A DNA stretch of 64,000 nt, taken from assembly GCA_938016265.1 (NCBI GenBank), contig CALLWB010000039.1, forward strand, positions 1 to 64,000, in the 5' to 3' direction. The notes under the pieces were generated by a model. It did not search any database and had not been told where the DNA came from. It saw only the letters and a program-made list of their open reading frames with translations. Each line of letters opens with the position of its first letter. Positions within the stretch are counted from its first letter, which is position 1. This document shows positions 35,140-44,927 of this stretch, in pieces. This DNA comes from an uncultured Saprospiraceae bacterium (lineage in GTDB: Bacteria; Bacteroidota; Bacteroidia; Chitinophagales; Saprospiraceae). The position numbers and the translations under genes were made by a program.

Positions 35140-37047
35140 ATGAAATATTCTGCTAAACCAATCCATCAACTTCTCCAGATCGTAGTGTTCATGTTGTTTC
35201 CCTTTATAGGGAATGGGCAACTATCGCCGATTGTAAAGGGGCAATTTGCTGAAAATACTCACACGGTTATCCGATCATCAAATACGGAGCTTTGGGTCAA
35301 AACACCAGGAGAAGCAAGATTGAAAGTCAACGAAATACGGACCATCCTAAACCGGGAAAGCGAAGGAAATGAGTTGGTTATTCACTATAATAATTTTTCT
35401 AAGGTAAAAGCCATTAGTGGGACGATTTATAACAACTACGGAAAGGTAGTGCGCAAAATAGGGAAGTCTGATATTGAAGATTACTCAGCAGTTTCAGGCT
35501 ACACAATCTATTCCGACTCCAGAGTAAAATACATCGAAGTCTCCCACAATGAATATCCATATACAGTGGCGTTTAACTATGAAATAGAGTATACCGGTAT
35601 CCGAGATTATAGAGACTGGGTACCTCAATATAGCGCGGGGGAGGCCGTTGAAGAGTCCTCCTACAAAGTGATTATGCCAATTGAAATGAAATTGCGATAC
35701 AAAGCCGTAAACACAGATCTACAGCCAGTAATAAAGGAGGAAAAAGGCCTGAAGTCTTACACTTGGGAAATTAAAGATCTGAAGTCTTTTGAACCTGAAT
35801 ACTTTTGTCCTTCTGAGGCGGACTACCTGCCTAGGGTACATTTGGCCCCTTCCAGTTTTTTTGTGGATGGCTACACTGGAGACATGTCTACCTGGAAAAC
35901 ATTTGGCCAATTCATTTACGAATTGAATAAAGGCAGAGGAGTCTTGTCGAATGAAATGCAAAAAAAAGTACAAGAAATGGTGGCCGAGAAGACCACAGAT
36001 AAAGAAAAAATTGTCACATTATATAAGTATTTGCAAGAAAATTCTAGATATGTCAGTGTGCAATTGGGGATCGGCGGTTGGCAAACTTTTCCAGCAAAAT
36101 ATGTCGAGCAAAATAAATATGGAGATTGCAAAGCACTCACCTACTTTATGAATTCTTTATTGGAAGAGGCTGGAATAGAATCGTATCCTGCCCTCATCTT
36201 AAGTAGCAATGACCGACCAACATACTACCAGGATTTCTCTGAACCACAATTCAATCATGTAATATTGTACGTCCCAGAAGAAGACCTCTGGCTGGAATGC
36301 ACAAGCAAAAATAATCCAGCCAACTACCTTGGCCGCTCCTGTCAAAATAGAAAAGCCCTTTTGATTAAACCGGATGACAGTCAGTTAATTGACGCTCCAA
36401 AAAGTACAGCCGCCACGAACAAACAAAAGCAAAAAATAAAGGTGATGCTAGAGGAGAATGGTGCAGCAAATGTTCAAGTAGTCACCCAATGCGAAGGAAC
36501 ACAACAGGATCAAATTCGTTATTTGGCAAATTCAAAATCCAAAGAAGATCAGGAAAAATGGCTGTTTGAAGCCATTGGTCTGTCAGGATTCAATTTAAAC
36601 TCCTTTGAGTTGATTAGCGACGAAAACAAACCTGTAGGTACAATTAGCTACGAAGTAGATGTTCAAAAACTAGCCTCCGCATCCGGGGCGCGTTTGTTCA
36701 TTTATCCGAATATTCTAAATCGAAATTCGATTGTCCCAAAGAAAGTGGAAGACCGTCAATTTCCAGTAGAACGATTGCTCCCGTATCTTGATGAAGATGT
36801 AGTAGAAATAACCATTCCAGAAGGATATACCATTGAAAACCTTCCTGATGAATCGGTCGAATATTCTACTGATTTTGGGACGTACAAGGCAAATATCACG
36901 CAGGTAGGAAATCTGCTCACTTATCGTCGTGTTTTTGAATCTTTTTCATTTCGTTTTCCAGCAGATCGGTACGAAGACTTACGCAAATTTTACAAGCAGG
37001 TAGTGAAGGCCGATAAAATGAAAATTGCCTTAGTCAAATCTAAGTAA
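35140..37047 (+). CDS. DUF3857 / transglutaminase-family secreted protein 4 (catalytic Cys retained)
   Basis: This 635-residue protein starts at ATG 35140 after an AG-rich leader (GGAAAAAGA). A signal peptide (about 1-26, ending GNGQ) precedes the DUF3857 domain (NYEIEYTGIRDYRDWVP...). The transglutaminase core has the canonical NKYGDCKALTYFMNSLL: a true GDC catalytic site. EPQFNHVILYV supplies His, and LWLECTSK has Glu-Cys where Asp-x-Thr is usual. It is more divergent than copies 1-3 and lacks their QIVLKK ending. It is the only member that looks able to do cysteine chemistry. It is the last gene of the array and a 431-bp gap follows. Confidence 0.88.
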   Translation: MKYSAKPIHQLLQIVVFMLFPFIGNGQLSPIVKGQFAENTHTVIRSSNTELWVKTPGEARLKVNEIRTILNRESEGNELVIHYNNFSKVKAISGTIYNNYGKVVRKIGKSDIEDYSAVSGYTIYSDSRVKYIEVSHNEYPYTVAFNYEIEYTGIRDYRDWVPQYSAGEAVEESSYKVIMPIEMKLRYKAVNTDLQPVIKEEKGLKSYTWEIKDLKSFEPEYFCPSEADYLPRVHLAPSSFFVDGYTGDMSTWKTFGQFIYELNKGRGVLSNEMQKKVQEMVAEKTTDKEKIVTLYKYLQENSRYVSVQLGIGGWQTFPAKYVEQNKYGDCKALTYFMNSLLEEAGIESYPALILSSNDRPTYYQDFSEPQFNHVILYVPEEDLWLECTSKNNPANYLGRSCQNRKALLIKPDDSQLIDAPKSTAATNKQKQKIKVMLEENGAANVQVVTQCEGTQQDQIRYLANSKSKEDQEKWLFEAIGLSGFNLNSFELISDENKPVGTISYEVDVQKLASASGARLFIYPNILNRNSIVPKKVEDRQFPVERLLPYLDEDVVEITIPEGYTIENLPDESVEYSTDFGTYKANITQVGNLLTYRRVFESFSFRFPADRYEDLRKFYKQVVKADKMKIALVKSK

Positions 37048-37478
37048 ACGCCCACCATACTTTGCAAATTCGGAAACTACCCTTCTTCCTTACTCTACCA
37101 ATTTGCACGCCTTACTTTTGTCCTATTATCATCTTTTTAAACAAAGGATAAGGCGCAGCCATTTTTCAATTTATATTGCACTAGCCATTAATTACGCTAC
37201 AAATCTTGTAGGGTGAAATTGCCCGTCACAACGTTGAAGACTTAAATAAATGTGTGGCGATTATCTTTTTTTTAACATTGATTTGTTATATTTAAAGGTA
37301 ATATAGTCTGTTGGTAATTAGAATTTTAAACAAAAACAAGGCTATATTTTACTTTACCAAATGTATAATAGTTTGAATACGGTTTTTAAACTATCATTTT
37401 TGAGCCAGCGCTACTAAAAATTAACCTTATTAAAAAATTGACATGTTGCCTATGCAACAGACATAAATTAATCCTGTT
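37048..37478. other. Intergenic gap upstream of the fibre-like gene array
   Basis: These 431 bases are very AT-rich and hold no supported gene. A perfect 6-bp hairpin TGTTGC-ctat-GCAACA (37444-37459) lies 20 bp before the first array ATG and could affect translation. A long-loop repeat, GCAAATT...AATTTGC, lies just after the transglutaminase gene and may help to end it. No clean promoter could be assigned. Confidence 0.5.
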
Positions 37479-38696
37479 ATGAAAAATATTCTCCTCCCAC
37501 TTCTTTTTTCTACTGTGCTGATTTTACTACAAACTACCGAAACGGCTGCTCAATTTGTAGGTATTGGTACAACTGCACCCTTAGATAAATTACACATCAA
37601 CGGTGGAAACGCAAGAATCGAATATGCAGGAAGCATTGCTGGTCTTCGAATATCCACAATAAACAGTGGGCAAACTATCGCAGATAAATCCTGGGGACTT
37701 TGGGGTATGAATGGCTATGGAGGCGCTACCCGAAATAGTTTTGAGATATGGGAATATTCAGACACTGACCAGAATGGTACTTATTGTGGAGGACCTGATG
37801 TTTGTGATCCTAGGTTTGTTATTGCTTCAGGTGGGAACGTTGGTCTAGGAACGATTACTCCAGAGGCAAAACTAGATGTGGTAGGAGACGTCAAAGTAAG
37901 AGGCAACGATATATTTGGTGATCCAGGAAATTTCAGAATAAACGCAGGGACAGGCGGATATGTAGAGCTAAAACCTCAAAGCGCAAGCTACGGAGTTATT
38001 GTTCGCGAAAATGGAAGTACTGACTTTGGAAACATTGAGGTAAGTGCCAACGGATTGGGACTTGGCTATCTGACTAGTGGTGCGCACATTACAATCGCTC
38101 AAGGAGGAAACGTTGGTGTCGGAACAGGTACCCCCGCAAACAAACTCCAAGTAGTTGGGAATGTCGGGATGTCTGCTGAATACGGGATGGTGATCAATTA
38201 TGATCCGGGTGCTACTTATGGATACATCCCTTATGCGACAGGTATCAAATCAATGGCAGGAATAGGGCCAAACAGTACTTATGATTTTGGGACGATCATC
38301 GATTCAGATGCACTTATTGCTCTAAGAGAAACAGACGGAAATAAAATCTCAGGTTGGTTTGACCTCAATTCTAATAAGTTTGTTTGGAATGGTGTCATTA
38401 GCAGCTCAAGAGTAAAAGTCCAAACCAATGTCTGGGCAGACTATGTATTCAAGGAAGATTACAAACTTAAAAGTTTGAAAGAGGTTCGCTCATTCATCGA
38501 TAAAAATGGACACCTACCTAATGTCCCCTCTGAAAAAGAGGTCCTTGAAAATGGAATCGATGTTTCGGACATGAATGTCAAACTACTCGAAAAAATTGAA
38601 GAACTATACCTGCACACGATACAACTTAGTGAAGATGTTGAAATGTTGAAACAAAAAAATGAGGAGCTAGAGCAAATAATAAGGAAGGATAAATAA
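37479..38696 (+). CDS. Fibre-like secreted paralogue 1 (GIGTxxP repeats, shared C-terminal module)
   Basis: This 405-residue protein has a signal peptide (about 1-25) followed at once by FVGIGTTAPLDKLHING. Further repeats read NVGLGTITPEAKLDVVG and NVGVGTGTPANKLQVVG. The middle cassette (NDIFGDPGNFRINAGTGG... to TSGAHITI) is shared with paralogues 5, 6 and 7. The C-terminal module (about 305-375) reads WADYVFKEDYKLKSL...GHLPNVPSEKEV, then LLEKIEELYLH and a charged coiled coil. This WADYVF/LLEKIEEL version is the form I know from many Bacteroidota. By analogy with phage tail-fibre proteins with the same repeat, it may form a trimeric stalk. Function is unproven. Confidence 0.85.
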   Translation: MKNILLPLLFSTVLILLQTTETAAQFVGIGTTAPLDKLHINGGNARIEYAGSIAGLRISTINSGQTIADKSWGLWGMNGYGGATRNSFEIWEYSDTDQNGTYCGGPDVCDPRFVIASGGNVGLGTITPEAKLDVVGDVKVRGNDIFGDPGNFRINAGTGGYVELKPQSASYGVIVRENGSTDFGNIEVSANGLGLGYLTSGAHITIAQGGNVGVGTGTPANKLQVVGNVGMSAEYGMVINYDPGATYGYIPYATGIKSMAGIGPNSTYDFGTIIDSDALIALRETDGNKISGWFDLNSNKFVWNGVISSSRVKVQTNVWADYVFKEDYKLKSLKEVRSFIDKNGHLPNVPSEKEVLENGIDVSDMNVKLLEKIEELYLHTIQLSEDVEMLKQKNEELEQIIRKDK

Positions 38697-38775
38697 GTGT
38701 ATCATGCGAAAATGAACACTTTTCCAACTAATAACTTTATTCCTTTTGGGCTTTGGTTCATTAAATAAGAAGGCA

Positions 38776-39513
38776 ATGATGATAATGAGAACAACATATT
38801 TTATGCTAATTGGCCTGGTTGTGCTAGGTGTAAGTGCGTTAAATGCCCAAAATGTAGGTATAGGAACCACCAATCCAATTGATCAACTTGATGTAAATGG
38901 TCATGCCCGATTAAATTATACACTTCACGTAGATGCTAGTGGAAGCACAGGGTTTGTTGCTTCAAAGGTGAATTTGTACAGCCATGACGATTATAGAGGT
39001 GCAGGTATCTATTCGCTTGGCCAATCTTTTGACTGGTTTTGGGGAAACCCATATACCGACCATGACGACGCTTTTATCCTTAGTCGGGCCGTTGCAGGAA
39101 CAGGAGAAGGTACTGCTCAGAAGAGTAACGCTTTACTTTTCGTTTCTGGAGACGGCAAAGTGGGGATCGGAACCATCGCTCCTACTGAACAACTTCAGGT
39201 AGAAGGAAATGCTGTTGTTGTCGGGGTGTTGTCTTGTAGGAAAATAAAAGTTACCACGACCGGATTCCCAGATTATGTTTTTGACGACGATTATGATCTA
39301 AAATCCTTGTCAGAGGTAGAAGAATTTATTAATAAAAACAAACACCTTCCTGGAGTACCCTCAGAAAAAGAAGTGATAGCGGAAGGTATGGATTTGAAAG
39401 AACTAACGATTGTACAACAAGAAAAAATTGAAGAACTCTTCCTTCATTTGATCGCAGCAGAAAAGAAAATGAAACAAATGGAAGAAGAAATTCAGAAATT
39501 GAAAGAAAATTAA
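38776..39513 (+). CDS. Fibre-like secreted paralogue 2 (shortest)
   Basis: From ATG 38776 the product is 245 aa; a TTG further upstream (38746) would only add a non-signal extension. The signal peptide ends ALNAQ and is followed by NVGIGTTNPIDQLDVNG. A second repeat reads KVGIGTIAPTEQLQVEG. The central cassette (YSHDDYRGAGIYSLG...DDAFILSRA) is not found in its neighbours. The C-terminal module is FPDYVFDDDYDLKSL...HLPGVPSEKEV with QQEKIEELFLH, the inner-gene version. A Lys/Glu coiled coil ends the protein. It ends 5 bp before the next gene. Confidence 0.85.
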   Translation: MMIMRTTYFMLIGLVVLGVSALNAQNVGIGTTNPIDQLDVNGHARLNYTLHVDASGSTGFVASKVNLYSHDDYRGAGIYSLGQSFDWFWGNPYTDHDDAFILSRAVAGTGEGTAQKSNALLFVSGDGKVGIGTIAPTEQLQVEGNAVVVGVLSCRKIKVTTTGFPDYVFDDDYDLKSLSEVEEFINKNKHLPGVPSEKEVIAEGMDLKELTIVQQEKIEELFLHLIAAEKKMKQMEEEIQKLKEN

Positions 39514-39518
39514 CATCC

Positions 39519-40928
39519 ATGAAAACACTCCATTTACTAACCCTCAGTTTATTAATTCTTTTAGGAACTTACTTTCAAGGAGTTGCTCAGAATGTTGGTG
39601 TTGGAACGGCCAACCCTCAATTTGGACGTTTAATGATAGAGGCCTCTGCGGTCCCGTTGAGCTTTAGAGAAACGGGTGTCCTACCTGAAAATGGTGGTCT
39701 TTGGAGAATGCCACTTGATGGTGGTGTCCTAAGATTTGATGTGAACACAGGAGCTGCAGGTAGTGAGTTTACTACAGCAACCACACGGCAAGGTGTACTT
39801 TCTATGGCACCTTCCGGGAATGTCGGTATAGGAACTATTTATCCTGATAATAAATTACATGTCTACATTGGCAATTCCGCAATTACTCCCTTCAGTCTGG
39901 CGTCTATTGTAACAGAATCAAGTGTAAACAACTATATAAACATCTTGGCTCCGAATGCTTATGAAACAGGGGTGCTATTTGGCAACAACAGCGCCGCGGT
40001 AAGTGGAGGGGTTCTTTACAATAATCCCAACCTTTTAAATGGCTTACAATTTAGAACGGGAGGTAATGCGACCAGAATGGTCATTGATCAAGATGGACTT
40101 GTAGGGATCAACAAAATGGCACCTGAATTTGATTTGGATGTCAATGGAACAATACAGTCTCAATATCTTCAACCAGGATTTAAGTCTGGCAGCTATGAGT
40201 TCTTCCGACTAGGAAACCCTGGCGATTACTGGGGAGGAATCATGCATAACCTTGTTTCTCCTAACTATGGAGATGGTGACGACCTTACGTTATTCACTTA
40301 TGGGGATAGAGATATTACACTTAGGCCTGGCAACGGAGATGTACATCTTCTGCCAAACGGGTCTGGACGTGCCGGAATTGGGACAACCACCCCAACAGCA
40401 AAGCTCGATGTAAATGGAGGTATTCGATGGGGAACGGCAGGTGCTTTACTCTCTACCAATCAAGGCGCAGCTATTGAGTTGAGAGGTACAGGGACCCCCT
40501 TTCTTGATTTTTCAAATGATGGTAGTATCGATTATGATGCGCGGATTATCCTTTCGGGGAATGATCGGTTGGTGGTACAAGGAAGTCAATTTGTTGTACT
40601 CAATACAATCTCTGCAACACGTGTGAAAGTAACTGCTACCGGCTATCCTGACTATGTTTTTTATGATGATTATCAATTAAAATCATTAAAAGAAGTACAG
40701 GCGTTTATTAAAGAAAACGGCCATTTGCCTGGCGTGCCTTCTGAAAAAGAGATCGTAGAAAATGGACTAGACTTAAATGATCAATCCATGTGGCAACAAG
40801 AGAAAATCGAAGAATTGTTTCTTCATATGATTGAAATGGATGAAAAAATGGAATCAGTTATCAAAGAAAATACAGACCTTAAACAACAGGTGGAACACCT
40901 TAACGCAATCATCAAAAAACAAGATTAA
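39519..40928 (+). CDS. Fibre-like secreted paralogue 3
   Basis: This 469-residue protein starts 5 bp after the previous stop. The signal peptide ends GVAQ, then NVGVGTANPQFG. Repeats NVGIGTIYPDNKLHV and RAGIGTTTPTAKLDVNG frame two cassettes. The second (LQPGFKSGSYEFFRLGNPGDYWGG... to GNGDVHLLP) is shared with paralogue 4. The third (GIRWGTAGALLSTNQG... to DFSNDGSIDYDARIILSG) is shared with paralogues 5 and 6. The C-terminal module is GYPDYVFYDDYQLKSL...GHLPGVPSEKEIV with QQEKIEELFLHM, followed by a coiled coil of about 30 residues. It was probably built by exchange of whole cassettes. Confidence 0.86.
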   Translation: MKTLHLLTLSLLILLGTYFQGVAQNVGVGTANPQFGRLMIEASAVPLSFRETGVLPENGGLWRMPLDGGVLRFDVNTGAAGSEFTTATTRQGVLSMAPSGNVGIGTIYPDNKLHVYIGNSAITPFSLASIVTESSVNNYINILAPNAYETGVLFGNNSAAVSGGVLYNNPNLLNGLQFRTGGNATRMVIDQDGLVGINKMAPEFDLDVNGTIQSQYLQPGFKSGSYEFFRLGNPGDYWGGIMHNLVSPNYGDGDDLTLFTYGDRDITLRPGNGDVHLLPNGSGRAGIGTTTPTAKLDVNGGIRWGTAGALLSTNQGAAIELRGTGTPFLDFSNDGSIDYDARIILSGNDRLVVQGSQFVVLNTISATRVKVTATGYPDYVFYDDYQLKSLKEVQAFIKENGHLPGVPSEKEIVENGLDLNDQSMWQQEKIEELFLHMIEMDEKMESVIKENTDLKQQVEHLNAIIKKQD

Positions 40929-40939
40929 CCAACACAAAA

Positions 40940-42058
40940 ATGAAAAACAATATTTCTAAAATTGGAGGCTTAATATTTTGTTTATTCACTTCGAGTTTAC
41001 TATTCGCACAAAATGTTGGTATTGGTACTACTACACCTACCAATCCCTTGCATATCCTTTACAATGGAGGACATGGATTGCTTATTGAAAAAACCAATGA
41101 CTATCCCAGCCTTCAGCTCAAAGAAGCAAGTGGAGATTTTTGGACGATGACAGACAATGTCAATCGGTTGGATCTGATTTTTACTCCAAATGGTGGAACT
41201 CCTGCTGCTCACTTTACAATAGCAGAATCTGGAAATGTCGGGATTGGAAAAACAACCCCTCTATTTGATTTGGACGTAAGTGGTACTACTCAAACGTTGT
41301 ACCTGCAACCCGGATTTAAATCGGCAGATTATGAGTTTATCCGCTACGGAAACCCAGGCAACTATTTCGCTGGAATTATGAATAATATTCAGCCTGGTCT
41401 TTTTGGAGATGGGGACGATTTTACCATTTTCACTTATGCAAACAGAGATATTGTGCTTCGAGCACACAATGGAGACGTTCACATTCAACCAACTGGCACA
41501 GGGCGTGTTGGAATAGGCACCACCAACCCAACACAAAAGCTTCAAGTCATGGGGAACATTGCCTGGGGTAATGAAGGCTCCAGCCTTGTACTTAGCGGTA
41601 CTGGTGGTGGAGCGGTTGAACTTAGAGGCCCAGCTTGGACTCCTTTTATCGATTTTTCCAATGATGCGACCTCCGATTTTGATATGCGGTTTATATTAAA
41701 TGGCGATGATCAACTAGCAGTAAAAGGAGGAAACATGGCTGTAGAGGGCATCTTGTCTGCACAACGAATGAAGGTGACTACAACAGGGTATCCAGACTAT
41801 GTTTTTTATGAAAACTATGATTTGAAATCCCCCATTGAAGTAAAACAGTTTATTGAAGAAAACGGCCACCTACCTGGAGTGCCATCCGAAAAAGAAATCG
41901 TAGAAAAAGGACTTGACCTCAATGATCAATCCATTTGGCAACAAGAAAAAATTGAAGAACTCTTCCTTCACGTTATCAAAATCACAGAAGAAATGGAGGA
42001 AATGAAAAAAGAAAATGAAACGCTCAAAAAACAAGTTAGTGCGTTAAGCAAAGATTAG
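40940..42058 (+). CDS. Fibre-like secreted paralogue 4
   Basis: This 372-residue protein starts 11 bp after paralogue 3. The signal peptide ends LLFAQ, then NVGIGTTTPTNPLHI. The cassette LQPGFKSADYEFIRYGNPGNYFAG...HNGDVHIQP is a close copy of that in paralogue 3. A second segment, DFSNDATSDFDMRFILNGDD, matches the cassette found in paralogues 3, 5 and 6 but is trimmed. The C-terminal module reads GYPDYVFYENYDLKSP...GHLPGVPSEKEIV, QQEKIEELFLHV, then Lys/Glu heptads. Paralogues 2, 3 and 4 are tightly spaced and probably on one transcript. Confidence 0.86.
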   Translation: MKNNISKIGGLIFCLFTSSLLFAQNVGIGTTTPTNPLHILYNGGHGLLIEKTNDYPSLQLKEASGDFWTMTDNVNRLDLIFTPNGGTPAAHFTIAESGNVGIGKTTPLFDLDVSGTTQTLYLQPGFKSADYEFIRYGNPGNYFAGIMNNIQPGLFGDGDDFTIFTYANRDIVLRAHNGDVHIQPTGTGRVGIGTTNPTQKLQVMGNIAWGNEGSSLVLSGTGGGAVELRGPAWTPFIDFSNDATSDFDMRFILNGDDQLAVKGGNMAVEGILSAQRMKVTTTGYPDYVFYENYDLKSPIEVKQFIEENGHLPGVPSEKEIVEKGLDLNDQSIWQQEKIEELFLHVIKITEEMEEMKKENETLKKQVSALSKD

Positions 42059-42152
42059 TAACACCTTGACTCACAGAAATAGCTGTGGAGAAGATTAATG
42101 CCCCCTGTTTTTTTTCCTCCTATTTAATTATTAACATTAAAACCTAATTCAG

Positions 42153-43688
42153 ATGAAAAAATTCACGTTTACTTTAAACTTACTCTTGTTTTGTTTATTG
42201 TCTGCTGGTAGCCTCTTTGCTCAAAGTGTTGGAGTAGGAACGACCACCCCTGATGCTTCAGCTGAATTAGATGTTACTTCAACAGACAAAGGGATCTTAA
42301 TTCCCAGAGTAAACATAGCAAACTTGAATATGGCTGCCCCAGTTGCGTCTCCTGCAACGGCACTTATGGTTTATAATACCAATGCTACTACTGGCGTTGG
42401 ATTTTATTCCTGGGACGGCTCCAAATGGATAAAACTGCTTGATCAAAACTCTACGGTATCGGATAATGATTGGAGAGAATTTGGCACCAACAGCCCACCA
42501 ACAAACATCAATGCCAACATATTTACTGGGGGCAATGTAGCCATTGGCAATGTCAATCCAACTGAACGACTTTATGTAAATGGTACCTCCTTTCATCATG
42601 GAATAAAGGTAGATGTAAATGGAAATACACTGATGTATATTCAGCCAAATGATGGTGCAGGAAACTATCAACAGTACTGGAATACGATTGGAGGTCTCAC
42701 TCCGACTAGAATTGTTGGTGGTATCGCTTATAATGAACACATGAATTCTGTAACTGCCAACTCAACGGCCTCCAACTACCAATTTAGATATGGCGGATTT
42801 GGAGCAGCTGGCTCTGCGATCAGTTGGGAAAATGCTTTTTCGATCAATTATAATAATGGTTTTATGGGAATTAAAACCAATACCCCAGCTTATGAACTAG
42901 ATGTCAACGGAGACGGTAGATTTCAAGGAAACGACATTTGGGGTGGTGATGGCAACCTACGAATAAATGCTGATGGAACTGGCTATATTGATCTGAGACC
43001 TAAAAGTCCAACTTATGGGTTGATACTTCGAGAATACAACAGTACTGATTATGCGAATATCGAGGTAACCGCAACTGGTCTCGGTCTTGGATACTTAACT
43101 AGTGGTGCACATCTTACAATTGAGCCAGGAGGGAATGTCGGTATCGGCAAAACAAATCCTAACGCCAAACTTGACGTAAACGGAGGAATCCGATGGGGAA
43201 CTGCAGGTGCAAGCCTAGGTACGGGACAGGGAGCAAATATGGAGATGCGAGGTACCGGTACTCCTTACATTGACTTTTCAAACGACGCGACAACAGACTA
43301 TGATGCCCGTATTATCCTGAGTGGCAACAATAGACTTACTATACAAGGCGCCCAGGTGGAAGTAACCAATATGATTTCCGCGACACGCATGAAAGTAACC
43401 GCCACGGGCTACCCTGATTACGTTTTTTATGATGATTATGAATTAAAACCATTAAATGAAGTACAAGAATTCATCAAAGAAAATGGCCACTTGCCGGGCG
43501 TTCCTTCTGAAAAGGAGATTGTGAAAAATGGCCTGGACTTGAATGACCAATCTATGTGGCAACAAGAAAAAATTGAAGAATTATTTCTCCATATGATAGA
43601 AATGGATAATCGAGTTAAAGCATTGGAGAAAGAAAATTCCAACTTAAAAAAAGAAAACAAACAACTAAAATCAAATACCAGTAACTAA
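42153..43688 (+). CDS. Fibre-like secreted paralogue 5 (longest)
   Basis: This 511-residue protein has a signal peptide ending SLFAQ and then SVGVGTTTPDASAELDVTSTDKG (in part). This first domain, with ILIPRVNIANLN and MVYNTNATTGVGFYSWDGSKW, occurs at the start of many other secreted Bacteroidota proteins. Cassettes then follow: NDIWGGDGNLRINADG...TSGAHLTI (as in 1, 6 and 7), GIRWGTAGASLG..., and DFSNDATTDYDARIILSGNN (as in 3 and 6). The C-terminal module is GYPDYVFYDDYELKPL...GHLPGVPSEKEIV with QQEKIEELFLHM and a Lys/Asn-rich coiled coil. A 94-bp gap precedes it, so it may have its own promoter. Confidence 0.86.
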   Translation: MKKFTFTLNLLLFCLLSAGSLFAQSVGVGTTTPDASAELDVTSTDKGILIPRVNIANLNMAAPVASPATALMVYNTNATTGVGFYSWDGSKWIKLLDQNSTVSDNDWREFGTNSPPTNINANIFTGGNVAIGNVNPTERLYVNGTSFHHGIKVDVNGNTLMYIQPNDGAGNYQQYWNTIGGLTPTRIVGGIAYNEHMNSVTANSTASNYQFRYGGFGAAGSAISWENAFSINYNNGFMGIKTNTPAYELDVNGDGRFQGNDIWGGDGNLRINADGTGYIDLRPKSPTYGLILREYNSTDYANIEVTATGLGLGYLTSGAHLTIEPGGNVGIGKTNPNAKLDVNGGIRWGTAGASLGTGQGANMEMRGTGTPYIDFSNDATTDYDARIILSGNNRLTIQGAQVEVTNMISATRMKVTATGYPDYVFYDDYELKPLNEVQEFIKENGHLPGVPSEKEIVKNGLDLNDQSMWQQEKIEELFLHMIEMDNRVKALEKENSNLKKENKQLKSNTSN

Positions 43689-43715
43689 ACTGTTATTTCC
43701 CAAATTTTGAAAACT

Positions 43716-44906
43716 ATGAAATACTTTTATTCCTCAGTCCTAGTACTGTCTGTATTGTTTTACGCAGCTTCGATATCCGCCCAAAATGTAGGGATTGGAA
43801 CCACTGTTCCAGCTTATAAACTGGATGTGAATGGAGAAGTTACTTCCCGTTCTGCCAATGCTTTTCGGCTACGTGGTTTGAATGCCGCATATAGTGTTCT
43901 CCACAGAAACGATGGAACCAGCTACTGGCAATTACTTACAGATGCAGGCGATCCTGACGGTTCTTGGAATACGTTAAGACCTTATCGTGTAGTTTTGAGT
44001 ACCGGAGATATTTTTATGGCCAATTCTAAAGTAGTCGTCAAGCACGATACTGGTTTTATGGGTGTCGGAGGAGTAACAGCCCCAGCTCACGCATTGGATG
44101 TCAATGGCGATGCCAGATTTCAAGGCAATGATATTTGGGGGGGAACTGGTGTGCTGCGTGTACATGGAGGTACCAACGGCTTCGTAGAAATCAACTCTCA
44201 AAGCCCAACTTATGGACTAATTGTCCGAGACCAAGCTGGTACCGGTTATTTTGGAAACATTGAGGTTGAAAACAATGCACTCGTAATAGGGTACAGGGTC
44301 AGCGGTGGCCATTTGACCATCGAGCAAGGCGGGAATGTTGGTATCGGCCTAGCAAATCCTACTGCAAAGTTGGAAGTTGCTGGAGCGATTAAATGGGGAA
44401 CAACAGGTTCTTCATTGAGTACTAATCAAGGAGGATCTATTGAGTTAAGAGGCGCTGGAGGTACTGCTATCCCGTTTATCGACTTCTCCAATGATGCGAA
44501 TATCGATTATGACGCCCGGATTATCTTGAATGGCAATAACCGATTGACCATTGATGGCGCACAGGTAGAAGTATTAAATACCCTTTCGGCAAAACGCATG
44601 AAAGTAACAGCTACTGGCTACCCGGATTACGTTTTTTATGATGATTACGAATTAAAATCATTAAAAGAAGTTCAACAGTTTATTGATGACAAAGGGCACT
44701 TGCCAGGCGTTCCTTCAGAAAAAGAGATTGTAGAAAAAGGACTGGATCTAAATGATCAGTCTATGTGGCAACAAGAGAAAATCGAGGAATTATTCCTACA
44801 CATGATTGAGAATGAGCAGCGTGTAGATGATCTAGTCAAAGAAGTTGCCGACTTGAAAAAGGAAAATGAAAAACTTAAAGCACAAAATAAAAAACGAAAC
44901 AAATAA
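43716..44906 (+). CDS. Fibre-like secreted paralogue 6
   Basis: From ATG 43716 (MKYFYSSVLVLSVLFYAAS) the product is 396 aa; a TTG 9 bp upstream is an alternative. After AQNVGIGTTVPAYKLDVNG comes a cassette shared only with paralogue 7 (SRSANAFRLRGLNAAYSVL...WNTLRPYRVVLSTGD). Then NDIWGGTGVLRVHGG...YRVSGGHLTI matches 1, 5 and 7, and IKWGTTGSSLSTNQGG...DFSNDANIDYDARIILNGNN matches 3 and 5. The C-terminal module GYPDYVFYDDYELKSL...GHLPGVPSEKEIV, QQEKIEELFLHM, is almost identical to that of 5. A Lys/Asn coiled coil ends it. A decayed copy of the C-terminal module lies just downstream. Confidence 0.86.
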   Translation: MKYFYSSVLVLSVLFYAASISAQNVGIGTTVPAYKLDVNGEVTSRSANAFRLRGLNAAYSVLHRNDGTSYWQLLTDAGDPDGSWNTLRPYRVVLSTGDIFMANSKVVVKHDTGFMGVGGVTAPAHALDVNGDARFQGNDIWGGTGVLRVHGGTNGFVEINSQSPTYGLIVRDQAGTGYFGNIEVENNALVIGYRVSGGHLTIEQGGNVGIGLANPTAKLEVAGAIKWGTTGSSLSTNQGGSIELRGAGGTAIPFIDFSNDANIDYDARIILNGNNRLTIDGAQVEVLNTLSAKRMKVTATGYPDYVFYDDYELKSLKEVQQFIDDKGHLPGVPSEKEIVEKGLDLNDQSMWQQEKIEELFLHMIENEQRVDDLVKEVADLKKENEKLKAQNKKRNK

Positions 44907-44927
44907 TACGTTACTCTAGCCTTAAAG

